A stretch of DNA of 64,000 nucleotides from Treponema primitia ZAS-1 (GCF_000297095.1 NZ_AEEA01000030.1:1-64000); one strand, 5' to 3'; positions 8,632 through 16,990 are shown, counted from the first letter of the stretch. The notes: a model not told the origin generated them from the letters alone. Translations and numbers: made by a program.

Positions 8632-9707
8632 AGTTTTATTCCGTCAATAAAACTAATAATGTTTTGAAAAATAAACGGCGAATGGCTCAGTATGGCCACC
8701 TTGGTTTTAGGGTACAAGGACGATTCGTAGAGGGTGGTCCAATGGGCAAGGACTTCATTCCGTTTTTCATCGGTAAGCCATTTGATATACCCTTCCAAAT
8801 TTTCGATGTATCGTTTTATCCGTTCCCCATCATCCTCAATTTCGATGATCCGGAAAAAACTTTCGTTCAGGGTACTTAATTCGTGAATATCCATCCGCTC
8901 CAAGTCTTCTTTGGCAGCTTCAAAACCGGAAAGGATGCCCCGGGGATCGGTTGCGGTATTGTTTTTCACAAACTCGGAAAACTTAAAGGCCGCGCTTATC
9001 CCCACAATGCCGGACATGATCTTTTCAAGGGATGTCACATCGCTTTTCTCGTCGATCCCAGCGGCGGCAAGGATCTCCGAAAGGCGTGTCCAGGAACGGC
9101 GATCCGCCCCCTTCTCCAGCCCCGCATCGATCATGATGTCCCCGTCAAGGCAGTCCGGATTCTGCTCAATAAAACTGATGATCCTTGGATCGATTTTCTG
9201 TTCCGCAGCCCAGAGGAGCCATTCCCCGGGGGTAGGAGAAAAATAGTAAATATTAAACCGGGAAAGCAAGGCCGGGTCCAGGTCTGTAAGCTGGTACTCC
9301 TCCCCTTCGTTGACCGCAGAAATAACCCGGCTTCCCGACGGCAGGGTTCTCCCCGCCAAAGTTTTCGTGAGGATAAGATCCATCACGGTCTGGAGTATCT
9401 CCGGCCGGGCCCGGTTCAACTCGTCCAGGAAGAGGATAACCGGTTTACCGTCCAGGGGAAACCACCAGGGGGGCCGGAACTCGGTTTTGCCCGCCGCCGC
9501 GTCCAGGGCGGGTAATCCAATAAGGTCTCCGGGATCGCTCATCTGCCCTAAAAACAGGGTTACCACCGGGACTTTTCTTTGTGAGAAAAACTGTTCGATA
9601 ATCTCCGACTTACCGATACCATGCCGGCCAACGAGCATAATATTTTGGTGATCCGGGGTCAGTTCCAGTATCCGTATCAGTTCCCGGGTATTGATCTTTA
9701 CGCCCAT
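8628..9707 (-). CDS. MoxR-like AAA ATPase
   Basis: A 359-residue AAA ATPase of the MoxR/AAA_5 kind. Walker A is GRHGIGKS (27-34), Walker B is VILFLDELNRA (90-100), sensor 1 is the asparagine in VISAVNEGEE, and LDPALLSRF (143-151) holds the arginine finger. The C-terminal 150 residues are helical and specific to this subgroup. Such ATPases act as chaperones that remodel or insert cofactors into partners, usually with a VWA protein, which is encoded directly downstream with an ATGA overlap. AGGAG precedes the ATG. The client is not identifiable from context. Confidence 0.88.
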   Translation of the reverse strand: MGVKINTRELIRILELTPDHQNIMLVGRHGIGKSEIIEQFFSQRKVPVVTLFLGQMSDPGDLIGLPALDAAAGKTEFRPPWWFPLDGKPVILFLDELNRARPEILQTVMDLILTKTLAGRTLPSGSRVISAVNEGEEYQLTDLDPALLSRFNIYYFSPTPGEWLLWAAEQKIDPRIISFIEQNPDCLDGDIMIDAGLEKGADRRSWTRLSEILAAAGIDEKSDVTSLEKIMSGIVGISAAFKFSEFVKNNTATDPRGILSGFEAAKEDLERMDIHELSTLNESFFRIIEIEDDGERIKRYIENLEGYIKWLTDEKRNEVLAHWTTLYESSLYPKTKVAILSHSPFIFQNIISFIDGIKL

Positions 9708-9716
9708 AATTTACTC

Positions 9717-10352
9717 CTATGTATCTTCATGCACACGGATCTCCCCAAGCAGCCCGGGCATGGTTGTCTGAAAATTTTTATAATAGATAGGCAGCTCCAA
9801 GCACTTGTTGTTTTTCAGATCCACCTTCAGTTTAATTTTATCATCATCCTTTTCGGTATGGTAGGTATATGGGGTATCCTTAAATATCGCCTCAAGCCAG
9901 GTAGTAATACTATCTCTGCTAATTTGCAGGATCTTTTCTTCCTTCTCCGCCCTTTCGGCAAATTCCAGGTATTCCCCTTCAATACTTTCCAGACGGTTCA
10001 AAAACAGATGGATAAACCCGGTCTTATAGATATGCCATCCCCATTGAATATTGAAGATCTCAAAATTGACCGCCAGCCTTTGCTCCGGCAGGATCCCCCG
10101 TATCATTTTGGTATAAAATTCCAGGTTAAGACCGTTTCCCCTATCGTTTTTTACACTGTAAAAGTCATAGTCCTTCCGGTAGGTAAAACGGTTTTCCAGT
10201 TTGACCGTACTAAACCCGGATAGCCCCAGCCCCGGACCGTTTATTGCTGCGTAAATGTCGTCTATTGAATCATTGGTATGATCCAGGGAAGCGTATAGTT
10301 CGTTGGCCTTTTTTCTGAGGAAATCCTGTTTTTTTTCACGCAGGGATCTCAA
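9717..10352 (-). CDS. Hypothetical protein heading the AAA-VWA operon
   Basis: A 211-residue soluble protein that I do not recognise. It is rich in lysine, aspartate and aromatic residues, starts with a basic helical segment (SLREKKQDFLRKKANEL) and has mixed strands and helices after that. No signal peptide, metal motif or known nuclease motif is visible. The start is probably TTG at 10352, with GAGG nine bases before it. Nine bases separate its stop from the MoxR-like gene, so the three genes look like one operon; it could be the client or an adaptor of the ATPase-VWA pair (inference). Confidence 0.65.
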   Translation of the reverse strand: MRSLREKKQDFLRKKANELYASLDHTNDSIDDIYAAINGPGLGLSGFSTVKLENRFTYRKDYDFYSVKNDRGNGLNLEFYTKMIRGILPEQRLAVNFEIFNIQWGWHIYKTGFIHLFLNRLESIEGEYLEFAERAEKEEKILQISRDSITTWLEAIFKDTPYTYHTEKDDDKIKLKVDLKNNKCLELPIYYKNFQTTMPGLLGEIRVHEDT

Positions 10353-10462
10353 TACTTAAACCTCACTTGGATGGTTCAAGTTTAAATCATATGATTATAT
10401 CTTACAATTCGCATAAATTTATACCTTAAGGGTCCAGCTTGGTATATCGAAATAGGTCTTTA

Positions 10463-10600
10463 GCGGCAATAGGGATTGGCTTCCGGACCTCAGCATCCTG
10501 CTTCGATCCTCCAACCCGGGGTTCAGTCCTGCCGGGGCCATCCATGGCCCCTTTTCTTCCCGTTGGTCAGCGGACTGAACCCTTCAATCCCTATTGCCGC
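10463..10600. repeat. Nested palindrome containing tRNA 3'-end sequence
   Basis: Three inverted repeats sit inside one another. The outer arms are 16 bases (10463-10478 and 10585-10600, GCGGCAATAGGGATTG and its complement). The middle arms are 11 bases (10519-10529 GGGTTCAGTCC and 10572-10582). The inner arms are 8 bases with a 2-base loop (10534-10541 GGGGCCAT, 10544-10551). All are perfect. The outer arms are identical to the 3' acceptor/T-arm end of the tRNA-Met gene next to it (10631-10646), so that sequence occurs three times within 190 bases. No protein is convincingly encoded here. It could be a small mobile or structured-RNA element. Confidence 0.75.
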
Positions 10601-10628
10601 AACTCTTTTTGTCGATTCAAATTTTTTC

Positions 10629-10701
10629 TAGCGGCAATAGGGATTGAACCTATGACACTACGGATATGAGCCGTATGCTCTACCAACTGAGCTATGCCGC
10701 C
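10629..10701 (-). tRNA. tRNA-Met (CAU)
   Basis: A 73-base cloverleaf on the minus strand. The acceptor arm pairs GGCGGCA with TGCCGCT (one G-U), the D arm is GCTCAGTTGGTAGAGC, the anticodon stem is TACGG/CCGTA with loop CTCATAT (anticodon CAT), and the T arm is ATAGG-TTCAATC-CCTAT. CCA is not encoded. Pairing at position 1 (G-U rather than an unpaired C-A) argues for elongator rather than initiator methionine tRNA; a lysidine-modified isoleucine tRNA with a CAT gene anticodon cannot be fully excluded. Confidence 0.92.
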
Positions 10702-10742
10702 GCGCTTTCCAGAACAACTCGCAGAGTTGGTCTGGAAAGCGC
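10702..10742 (-). repeat. 19-bp hairpin abutting the tRNA-Met 5' end
   Basis: Arms 10702-10720 and 10724-10742 are inverted copies with 18 of 19 positions paired and a 3-base loop. In the tRNA transcript this hairpin would end exactly one base before the tRNA starts, leaving no leader bases between hairpin and acceptor stem. A second, weaker inverted repeat lies further upstream at 10761-10787. It has no T-tract in either direction, so a terminator is unlikely; a processing signal is one possibility. Confidence 0.7.
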
Positions 10743-10802
10743 ATTTAATCATTTCCTCTCGGCACGCGACCCATAGGGGCGCATGCCGCCGTATAATGAC
10801 TC

Positions 10803-10831
10803 ACTCTACCAAATCTACCTGGGTTTGTCAA
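10803..10831 (-). promoter_or_regulatory. Candidate promoter for tRNA-Met
   Basis: On the minus strand TTGACA (10826-10831) is followed by a 17-base spacer and TAGAGT (10803-10808). Transcription would start near 10796 and run through the two hairpins into the tRNA. The -35 lies just outside the 3' end of the nifU-type gene. Confidence 0.5.
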
Positions 10832-10840
10832 CGCGACGGA

Positions 10841-11449
10841 CTAAGCTTGTTTTTCGCCGTAAATATGGGCGTATTCGTGGAGGAGTTCCAGGGCTTTTGT
10901 CTTGCACTCCCCTTTTCCGCAGCCGGTGCCGATCTTGGTTGCCGCCTGGAAATCCTCCCAGGAACGGGCGCCCTTGAGGTAGGCGTTTTCCAGGTCCTTG
11001 TCGGTGATGCCAAGGCAGGTACAGATCACCGTAGAAGCTTCCTTGAAAAGGCCGGGACGTCCGGTCTTGGCAAGGTAGTCGTCGATGGCCTTGCGTAGGG
11101 CCTTGTCTCCCAGGACGGAACAGTGGATCTTATTGGCAGGGAGACCGCCCATCTTTTCCACCAGATCTTCGGGTTTGATGGTGTAGGCATCCTTGATGTT
11201 CATACCCTTGATCGTCTCGGAGAGTACGCTGGTGGAGGCGATGGCGCTGGCACAACCGTAGGTCTTCCAGCGGACATCGGTGATGATATCGTCCTTGATC
11301 CGCAAAAGCATCAGCATCTGATCCCCGCAGATAAGGTTTCCGGTTAAACCCCGGGCATCATGGGGATACGTGGACTCATCCTCCATAAGCACATTCCGGG
11401 GATTGGTAAAATGGTCTTTGACCGTATCAGAGTATAACCATTCGGGCAT
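10841..11449 (-). CDS. nifU: NifU-type Fe-S cluster scaffold
   Basis: A 202-residue cytoplasmic scaffold on which iron-sulfur clusters are built. Residues 1-125 are the IscU/NifU N-terminal domain with its three cysteines at 41 (GNLICGD), 66 (YGCASA) and 110 (IHCSV). Residues 140-185 are a BFD-like [2Fe-2S] domain with cysteines 143, 145, 177 and 182; the last pair is spaced C-x4-C (CGKGEC) instead of the C-x2-C common in NifU. The C-terminal Nfu domain of full-length NifU is absent. It follows the nifS-type gene by 12 bases. No nitrogenase genes are visible here, so general Fe-S assembly is the likely role. Confidence 0.92.
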   Translation of the reverse strand: MPEWLYSDTVKDHFTNPRNVLMEDESTYPHDARGLTGNLICGDQMLMLLRIKDDIITDVRWKTYGCASAIASTSVLSETIKGMNIKDAYTIKPEDLVEKMGGLPANKIHCSVLGDKALRKAIDDYLAKTGRPGLFKEASTVICTCLGITDKDLENAYLKGARSWEDFQAATKIGTGCGKGECKTKALELLHEYAHIYGEKQA

Positions 11450-11461
11450 ACTATACCTCTC

Positions 11462-12670
11462 TCATGATTGTACCGACGGAACTGTCGGTACCGATGATAC
11501 CGTGGACATGGCCCGGAACCGGGCGATGATAGGCGGTACCGTATCTATAATATACTCAATATCTTCCTTGGTGACACCCCAGCCAAGGCTAAAACGGATG
11601 GAACCGTGGGCCAGTTCCGGCCCTACCCCCACAGCCATGAGCACATGGGAAGGTTCCAGGCTGCCGGAAGCGCAGGCTGAACCGGTGGAAGCCTCAATGC
11701 CGTTGAGATCCAGGCCCAGGAGAATCGATTCCCCCTCGGCGCCGGGGAAGGAAACGTTCAGGGTGTTGGGCAGCACATCCGTGGGATGCCCATTGATGGT
11801 GATGTTCGGGACCTTTGCTAAAAGGCCATCCCGCAGCTGATTGCGCAGGACCCGGATATCCCGGCCGTAGGCTTCCAGGTTTTTTTTGGCCAGTTCCGCC
11901 GCCTTACCGTAGCCCAGGATACCGATGTTGTTATAGGTTCCCGCGCGGAAGCCATCCTCCTGGTGCCCCCCGTGGATCAGCGGGAAGAGGGGCGCTCCGG
12001 ACCGCACATAGAGGGCGCCTATGCCCTTGGGACCGTAGATTTTGTGGCCCGACATGGTCAGGTAGTCTACCTTAAGATCATCCACATTAACGGGGATCTT
12101 CCCTGCGGCCTGTACCGCGTCGGTATGCATCCAGGCCCCGGCGGCCTTTGCCAGTTCCGCTATTTCCCGTATATCCTGAATAGTCCCAATTTCGTTATTG
12201 GCCATCATCACCGAAACCAGGAGGGTCCTTTCGCTGAGAACCTTCCGGTATTCGTCTATTTTAACCTTGCCGTATTGGTCCACCGGCAGAAAATAAACCG
12301 TAAAACCCAGGGATTTAAGGTAGGCGGCGGAATTGAGCACACAGGGATGCTCAATGGCGGTGGTGATAATTTCGGTCCGGCCCTTAAGCGGCTTCCCGGA
12401 TGAATCGGAAGCCACACGCCGGAGGGCTTGGAACACCGTATTATTCGATTCCGAGCCGCCGGATGTGAAGATCACCGTTTTAGCGGGGGCGCCAATCAGA
12501 TCCCCCACGGCTTTCCGGGCCTCCTCCAAGCGGGCATGGGCATGACGGCCGGAGCTGTGCATGCTGGAGGCGTTTCCGTAGATCTCGAAATCCTCTATCA
12601 TCCCGGCTTTGACCTCGCTATTTAAAGGAGTAGTCGCATTATAATCCACATAGATTCTTCTTTTTTCCAT
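11462..12670 (-). CDS. nifS: Cysteine desulfurase (NifS/IscS type)
   Basis: PLP enzyme that takes sulfur from cysteine for Fe-S cluster assembly on the neighbouring NifU. From the chosen start it has 402 residues: YVDYNATTPL at the N-terminus, TSGGSESNN, HTDAVQAAGK, the PLP lysine in MSGHKIYGPKG (about residue 210) and the persulfide cysteine in STGSACASG (about 333). The ATG at 12670 is preceded by GGAG eight bases upstream; an in-frame ATG 24 bases earlier lacks a clear ribosome site. First gene of a nifS-nifU pair. The 187 bases upstream are AT-rich and shared with the divergent phosphohexomutase gene. Confidence 0.95.
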   Translation of the reverse strand: MEKRRIYVDYNATTPLNSEVKAGMIEDFEIYGNASSMHSSGRHAHARLEEARKAVGDLIGAPAKTVIFTSGGSESNNTVFQALRRVASDSSGKPLKGRTEIITTAIEHPCVLNSAAYLKSLGFTVYFLPVDQYGKVKIDEYRKVLSERTLLVSVMMANNEIGTIQDIREIAELAKAAGAWMHTDAVQAAGKIPVNVDDLKVDYLTMSGHKIYGPKGIGALYVRSGAPLFPLIHGGHQEDGFRAGTYNNIGILGYGKAAELAKKNLEAYGRDIRVLRNQLRDGLLAKVPNITINGHPTDVLPNTLNVSFPGAEGESILLGLDLNGIEASTGSACASGSLEPSHVLMAVGVGPELAHGSIRFSLGWGVTKEDIEYIIDTVPPIIARFRAMSTVSSVPTVPSVQS

Positions 12671-12857
12671 TTCTGCACTCCATCTTTCTATCATTCAGTT
12701 GGACGTATTAATTCCTAGCTTTTCTATGGTATTAATATACTATATTTTTTTTCCCTTGGCTATACTAATCATACCTTTTCAGTCAGTTAAATTCAATTCC
12801 TAAAAACACTTTTTTGACTATAGTAACGGAACAAAAAAACGGGTATACTGGTTCACC

Positions 12858-14720
12858 ATGATTTTCTCTGCGAATGATCCAGGTTTAAGTGATTCTCTGT
12901 TGGATAAGGCCCTGGGGAAATTGATTCTTTCCGCCTCGGGCTGGCGGGGAGTATTCGCTGCGGATGGTAATGAAGAAAGCGCCGCCGGGGATATTAGCCC
13001 GGTCCATAGCCTTATCGCCGCCGCTGCGGCTGGGGTCTTTGCGGATTACCTGAAAAAGACCATTCCTGCCCCCAGGGTGATCGTAGGCATGGATACCCGG
13101 CCCACAGGACCGGCCATAGCGGATGCGATAATCCGGGCTCTGTTGGTTTTAGGCTGCCGGGTCCAATATGTCTCTATCACCGCTGCCCCGGAAATCATGG
13201 CCTTTGCCCGTCGGGGCACATCCGATGGCTTTGTGTATATTTCGGCAAGCCATAATCCTATAGGACATAACGGCCTCAAATTTGGCCGTACCGATGGCGG
13301 TGTTCTGCCGGGCTCCGAAGCGCTGCCCATAATTGAAGAATTCCGCCGCCGTATGGCCTTAGGGGATCGTATTCCCCAGGCTATGGGACTGATAAACCGG
13401 GCGAATACCAAGGCCCTGGAGGAAGTATACGCCGAAACCGGCCGGGTTAAGCAGGAAGCCTATCAAGCCTACCTGGATTTTACCCGGGAAGTAAACGCCG
13501 GAACCGCCTCCGGTCAGGAAGAGGGTATCCTGGGGATCATCTCCCGGAATATTCGGGACCGGCCTTTAGGCGCGGCGATTGATTTTAACGGTTCCGCCCG
13601 GAGCCTTACTATCGACAAGGAATTCTTCTCTTCCCTGGGGCTGAAGGTCCACGCTATGAACGATAAGCCCGGGGAAATTGCCCACCGCATAATCCCCGAG
13701 GGGGAATCCCTGGAACCCTGCCGTCTTTTTTTGGAGGAAGTCCACGCAAGGGACCCTTCGGTACTACTCGGCGTCGTCCCGGACTGTGACGGCGACCGGG
13801 GGAACCTGGTTTTTTGGGATGATGCCCGGAACAAGGCCCGCGCCCTGGAAGCCCAGGAAGTGTTTGCCCTGGCCTGTGTTTCGGAACTGGCCCACCTGGT
13901 GTGGACCGGGGAACTCAGCTATGATAATAGGGGCAACGCCCTGCAAAAAGCTGCGGTGGCGATAAACGATCCCACCTCCATGCGCATTGACCGTATCGCC
14001 CAGGCCTTTGACGTTTCGGTGTTCCGCGCCGAAGTGGGGGAAGCCAATGTGGTAGGCCTTGCCCGGAAGCTGCGGGAACAGGGCTATGTGGTCCGCATCC
14101 TTGGGGAAGGTTCTGCCGGGGGGAATATCACCCATCCATCGGCGGTGCGGGACCCCATCAACACCATGCTCTCCCTGATAAAGCTCCTCACCATACGGAG
14201 CGAGGGTGAACGGAAGGGGTTTTTCGAACTCTGGTGCGATCTTTCAGACCAGGCCGAAACCTACCATCCGGACTTTAGCCTGGCCGATATTATCGCCGCC
14301 CTCCCCGCCTTTATCAGCACCGGCACCTCCACCCCCGAGGCGATGCTTCAAGTAAAAACCACGGATCACGGTCTTTTAAAGAGCCGGTACCAAAAGGTAT
14401 TCCTCCGGGACTGGGAAGAAAAAAAAGAATCCCTCCTAAGTCGTTATGGCATCACCGCTTGGGAAGCCGCCGCATACAACGGTATGGAAGAGAAACGGGG
14501 CATCTCCGATTTTTCCACCGCCGGCCGCGGGGGGCTAAAGATTAGTTTTATTAACAAGGCTGGTCATAAGGCAGCCTGCATCTGGATGCGGGGCTCCGCT
14601 ACCGAACCGGTATTCCGGGTTATGGCGGATGTGGGGGGGTCGGACAGGCGAATCGAACGGGCCCTCATCGAATGGCAGCGTAAGATGGTCAGCGAAGCGG
14701 ACAATTATTTAGGAGCATAG
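12858..14720 (+). CDS. Phosphoglucomutase/phosphomannomutase family protein
   Basis: Alpha-D-phosphohexomutase that moves a phosphate between C1 and C6 of a hexose, feeding glycogen, cell-wall or glycoconjugate pathways. The 620-residue protein is longer than typical members. It shows the phosphoserine loop YISASHNPIGHNG (catalytic serine 131), the metal-binding loop PDCDGDRGNLV, a sugar-binding EVGEANVVG segment and the C-terminal phosphate-binding RGSATEPVFRV. Exact substrate is unknown. TATACT at 12844-12849 is only eight bases from the ATG and no Shine-Dalgarno sequence is seen, suggesting a leaderless message. The bpuR-like gene starts two bases after its stop. Confidence 0.9.
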   Translation: MIFSANDPGLSDSLLDKALGKLILSASGWRGVFAADGNEESAAGDISPVHSLIAAAAAGVFADYLKKTIPAPRVIVGMDTRPTGPAIADAIIRALLVLGCRVQYVSITAAPEIMAFARRGTSDGFVYISASHNPIGHNGLKFGRTDGGVLPGSEALPIIEEFRRRMALGDRIPQAMGLINRANTKALEEVYAETGRVKQEAYQAYLDFTREVNAGTASGQEEGILGIISRNIRDRPLGAAIDFNGSARSLTIDKEFFSSLGLKVHAMNDKPGEIAHRIIPEGESLEPCRLFLEEVHARDPSVLLGVVPDCDGDRGNLVFWDDARNKARALEAQEVFALACVSELAHLVWTGELSYDNRGNALQKAAVAINDPTSMRIDRIAQAFDVSVFRAEVGEANVVGLARKLREQGYVVRILGEGSAGGNITHPSAVRDPINTMLSLIKLLTIRSEGERKGFFELWCDLSDQAETYHPDFSLADIIAALPAFISTGTSTPEAMLQVKTTDHGLLKSRYQKVFLRDWEEKKESLLSRYGITAWEAAAYNGMEEKRGISDFSTAGRGGLKISFINKAGHKAACIWMRGSATEPVFRVMADVGGSDRRIERALIEWQRKMVSEADNYLGA

Positions 14721-14721
14721 C

Positions 14722-15231
14722 ATGGGTATACGGGGTGAGTTATTTTCAACCAAAGTTTTGCTGCAAAACAGGACTTATTTCTTCAACGTGAAGGAAAACC
14801 GCATGGGGGATCTCTACCTCAACATTGTGGAAAGCAAAAACAAGGATACCGGTGGTTTTGAGCGCCAGTCGGTGATCCTCTTTGCGGAGGATCTCCCGGA
14901 ATTCCTCAAGGGCTTCGACGAATCCCTGCGGGTCCTGGAAAAGGCGGTCAAGGAAAAACGCCGTGCCAGCCCCCGTGAAGACCGCCCCAACAGAAAGCCC
15001 CCCACGGATAGTTCCGGGGACACACCAAGAAGAGGCAGCGGTGATGAAGCCCCCCGTGATAAAAAACGCTATACCGGGAAAACAAGCGGCGCCGCTTCCC
15101 GAAACGCCCCCGGTACAAGCTCCCGCTCCGCTCCCGGCACAGGCCCGCGCACCGCTTCCCGGGGCAAGCCAAAAACCGCCGACCGCAAGCCCCGGAAGGT
15201 GGTGGTACGGAAGCGGGACCGAGATGATTGA
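14722..15231 (+). CDS. PUR-family nucleic-acid-binding protein (BpuR-like)
   Basis: A 169-residue protein. Residues 1-75 form the PUR-alpha/DUF3276 fold (GELFSTKVLLQNRTYFFNV, then DLYLNIVESKN and QSVILFAEDLPEFLKGF), known from Borrelia BpuR to bind single-stranded DNA and RNA. Residues 85-169 are a low-complexity basic tail rich in Arg, Lys, Pro, Ser and Gly with loosely repeated units of the type (A/S)PGT-x-(S/P)R, likely disordered and possibly adding RNA affinity. It follows the phosphohexomutase stop by one base, so it is co-transcribed with it. Confidence 0.88.
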   Translation: MGIRGELFSTKVLLQNRTYFFNVKENRMGDLYLNIVESKNKDTGGFERQSVILFAEDLPEFLKGFDESLRVLEKAVKEKRRASPREDRPNRKPPTDSSGDTPRRGSGDEAPRDKKRYTGKTSGAASRNAPGTSSRSAPGTGPRTASRGKPKTADRKPRKVVVRKRDRDD

Positions 15232-15293
15232 TATAGACCATAGTCTTGCCTATCCCTTTAATTCTGTTGTATTATAGTAATAAAGGAAGAATT

Positions 15294-15950
15294 GTGGCAA
15301 AACAAAAGATACCTGCTACGCCTTCGGTTCGGCGCCTGCCGTCCTATCTAAATATAATTCGCCAGATACAAAAGGAAGGCGGTAAATACATATCGGGAAC
15401 GCTGATTGCTCAGGAATTGAGTCTGGAACCCATCCAGGTACGGAAAGATCTGGCAATTACCGGGGTTATCGGAAAACCTAAGAAGGGATACCCAATAAAT
15501 ACCCTGATTAGCGCCATTGAGCGCTTCCTCGGCTGGGATTCGATGCAGGATGTAATTTTGGTAGGAGCGGGGAACCTGGGCAGCGCCCTTATGGGGCACC
15601 AGGAATTCCGGCTCCACGGCCTGCATATTGTGGCAGCCTTTGATAAGAATCTGCAGAAATCCGGGACCACTATTCACGGGGTACGGGTTTTTTCTATAGA
15701 AGATCTTGAGACCGAAATCCACAAGTTAGGGGTAAAGGTGGCAATTCTGACGATCCATTCCAGCGCCGCCCAGGAAACGACGGATATCCTGGTTAAAGCG
15801 GGCATCCTGGGGATCTGGAACTTTACCTCGGTAAAACTCAGGGTACCCGAATCGGTGGTGGTACAAACAGAGGATCTTTCCTCAGGATATGCCATGCTCT
15901 GTGTGAGTATGCAGTCCCGACAGGATGCGGATAACGGAACAGCCCCTTAA
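15294..15950 (+). CDS. rex: Redox-sensing transcriptional repressor Rex
   Basis: NADH/NAD+-responsive repressor of fermentative and anaerobic genes. A winged-helix N-terminal domain (SLEPIQVRKDLAITG, recognition helix) is followed by a Rossmann fold with GAGNLG (residues 91-96) and a C-terminal swapped helix. From GTG 15294, which has AAGGAAGA just upstream, the length is 218 residues, normal for Rex; an in-frame upstream extension to 15246 lacks a ribosome site and adds non-homologous residues. The methyltransferase gene begins inside its last codons. I found no clear Rex operator of the TTGTGA-N6-TCACAA type in the window. Confidence 0.94.
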   Translation: MAKQKIPATPSVRRLPSYLNIIRQIQKEGGKYISGTLIAQELSLEPIQVRKDLAITGVIGKPKKGYPINTLISAIERFLGWDSMQDVILVGAGNLGSALMGHQEFRLHGLHIVAAFDKNLQKSGTTIHGVRVFSIEDLETEIHKLGVKVAILTIHSSAAQETTDILVKAGILGIWNFTSVKLRVPESVVVQTEDLSSGYAMLCVSMQSRQDADNGTAP

Positions 15951-16938
15951 AACAGCCGCCCAGGCCGAGATGCTGGCGAATCGCCTGAAAAAGCGATACC
16001 GGCATCTGCGGAAATGGGCCCGGCGAATTGGAACCGACGCTTTCCGTCTCTACGATCGCGATATTCCCGAAATTCCCCTGGTTTTAGATATCTATGGTAA
16101 CGCCCTGGCGGGCGCCCTCTATGAACGCCCCTACGAAAAGGATCCCGCCGAAGAAGATCGCTGGCTCGCTTCCATGGCCGACGCAATTTCCCAAGCCCTG
16201 GACATCCCTCCGGAACGGATTTTCCTCAAAGAACGGGGCAGGCAGCGGGGTAAGGTCCAGTACGAACGGATCCTGGACCGCCATGAACTTCAGGATGTCC
16301 GCGAGGGCGGCCTTACGTTCCGGGTAAACCTATCGGACTACCTTGATACGGGGCTTTTCCTGGACCACCGAAAAACCCGGTCCCTGGTTCGGGCCGCCGC
16401 GCCAGGCAAGCGGGTCCTCAACCTTTTCTGCTACACCGCATCCTTCTCGGTCTATGCCGCCGCCGCCGGGGCTGAATCGGTAGATTCGGTGGATATGTCC
16501 AACACCTATCTGGACTGGGCTAAAACAAACTTCGCCCTGAACAAGCTGGAGGCCCTGCCCATCACCCCCCGGGATCTTATTGGTAACAAAGCCCTCCCCC
16601 CCTGGCGTCTCATCCGCGCAGACGTCCTCCGCTTCCTGGACGGCGCCGCTGCGGAAGCCCTTAGCTGGGACATCATCATCCTGGATCCCCCCGCCTTCTC
16701 CAACTCTAAGAAGATGACCTCCACCCTGGACCTAAAACGGGACCACCACAGCCTCATCACCCAATGCCTAAAGCTCCTGTCCCCAGGCGGAAAGCTCCTG
16801 TTCAGCGCCAATACGAAAAGCTTCAGCCTGGACCCGGCGCAATTTCCGGAAGCGGTAATTGAGGATATACAGGAAAAGATACGGGACGAAGATTTCCAGG
16901 GGAAACGGCTGCCCGCTTGTTATACGCTGGGGATGTAA
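15925..16938 (+). CDS. Class I SAM methyltransferase, RlmK/RlmI-like
   Basis: A 337-residue cytoplasmic methyltransferase resembling the C-terminal (RlmK) half of RlmKL and RlmI, which methylate 23S rRNA. An N-terminal RNA-contacting region (LANRLKKRYRHLRKWARR) is followed by ERGRQRGKVQYE, the LSDYLDTGLFLDHRKTR loop, the SAM motif VLNLFCYTASFSVYAAA and the catalytic motif ILDPPAFSNSKKM. The exact rRNA position is not derivable. It overlaps the 3' end of rex by 26 bases in another frame, indicating coupling. Confidence 0.88.
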   Translation: MRITEQPLKTAAQAEMLANRLKKRYRHLRKWARRIGTDAFRLYDRDIPEIPLVLDIYGNALAGALYERPYEKDPAEEDRWLASMADAISQALDIPPERIFLKERGRQRGKVQYERILDRHELQDVREGGLTFRVNLSDYLDTGLFLDHRKTRSLVRAAAPGKRVLNLFCYTASFSVYAAAAGAESVDSVDMSNTYLDWAKTNFALNKLEALPITPRDLIGNKALPPWRLIRADVLRFLDGAAAEALSWDIIILDPPAFSNSKKMTSTLDLKRDHHSLITQCLKLLSPGGKLLFSANTKSFSLDPAQFPEAVIEDIQEKIRDEDFQGKRLPACYTLGM

Positions 16939-16990
16939 GGCGCCAAAAGTAATACTTTACAAAAAGCCTTACTTGGTATATATTTATTAC

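Noticed and set aside
10841..12670. Nitrogen-fixation locus
   Set aside because: nifU/nifS-type genes alone are general Fe-S assembly genes; no nifH, nifD, nifK or nifB is in the window.
12814..12849. TTGACT/TATACT pair as a promoter for the phosphohexomutase
   Set aside because: The spacer is 24 bases, too long for a normal sigma-70 promoter; only the -10 box is kept as a suggestion.
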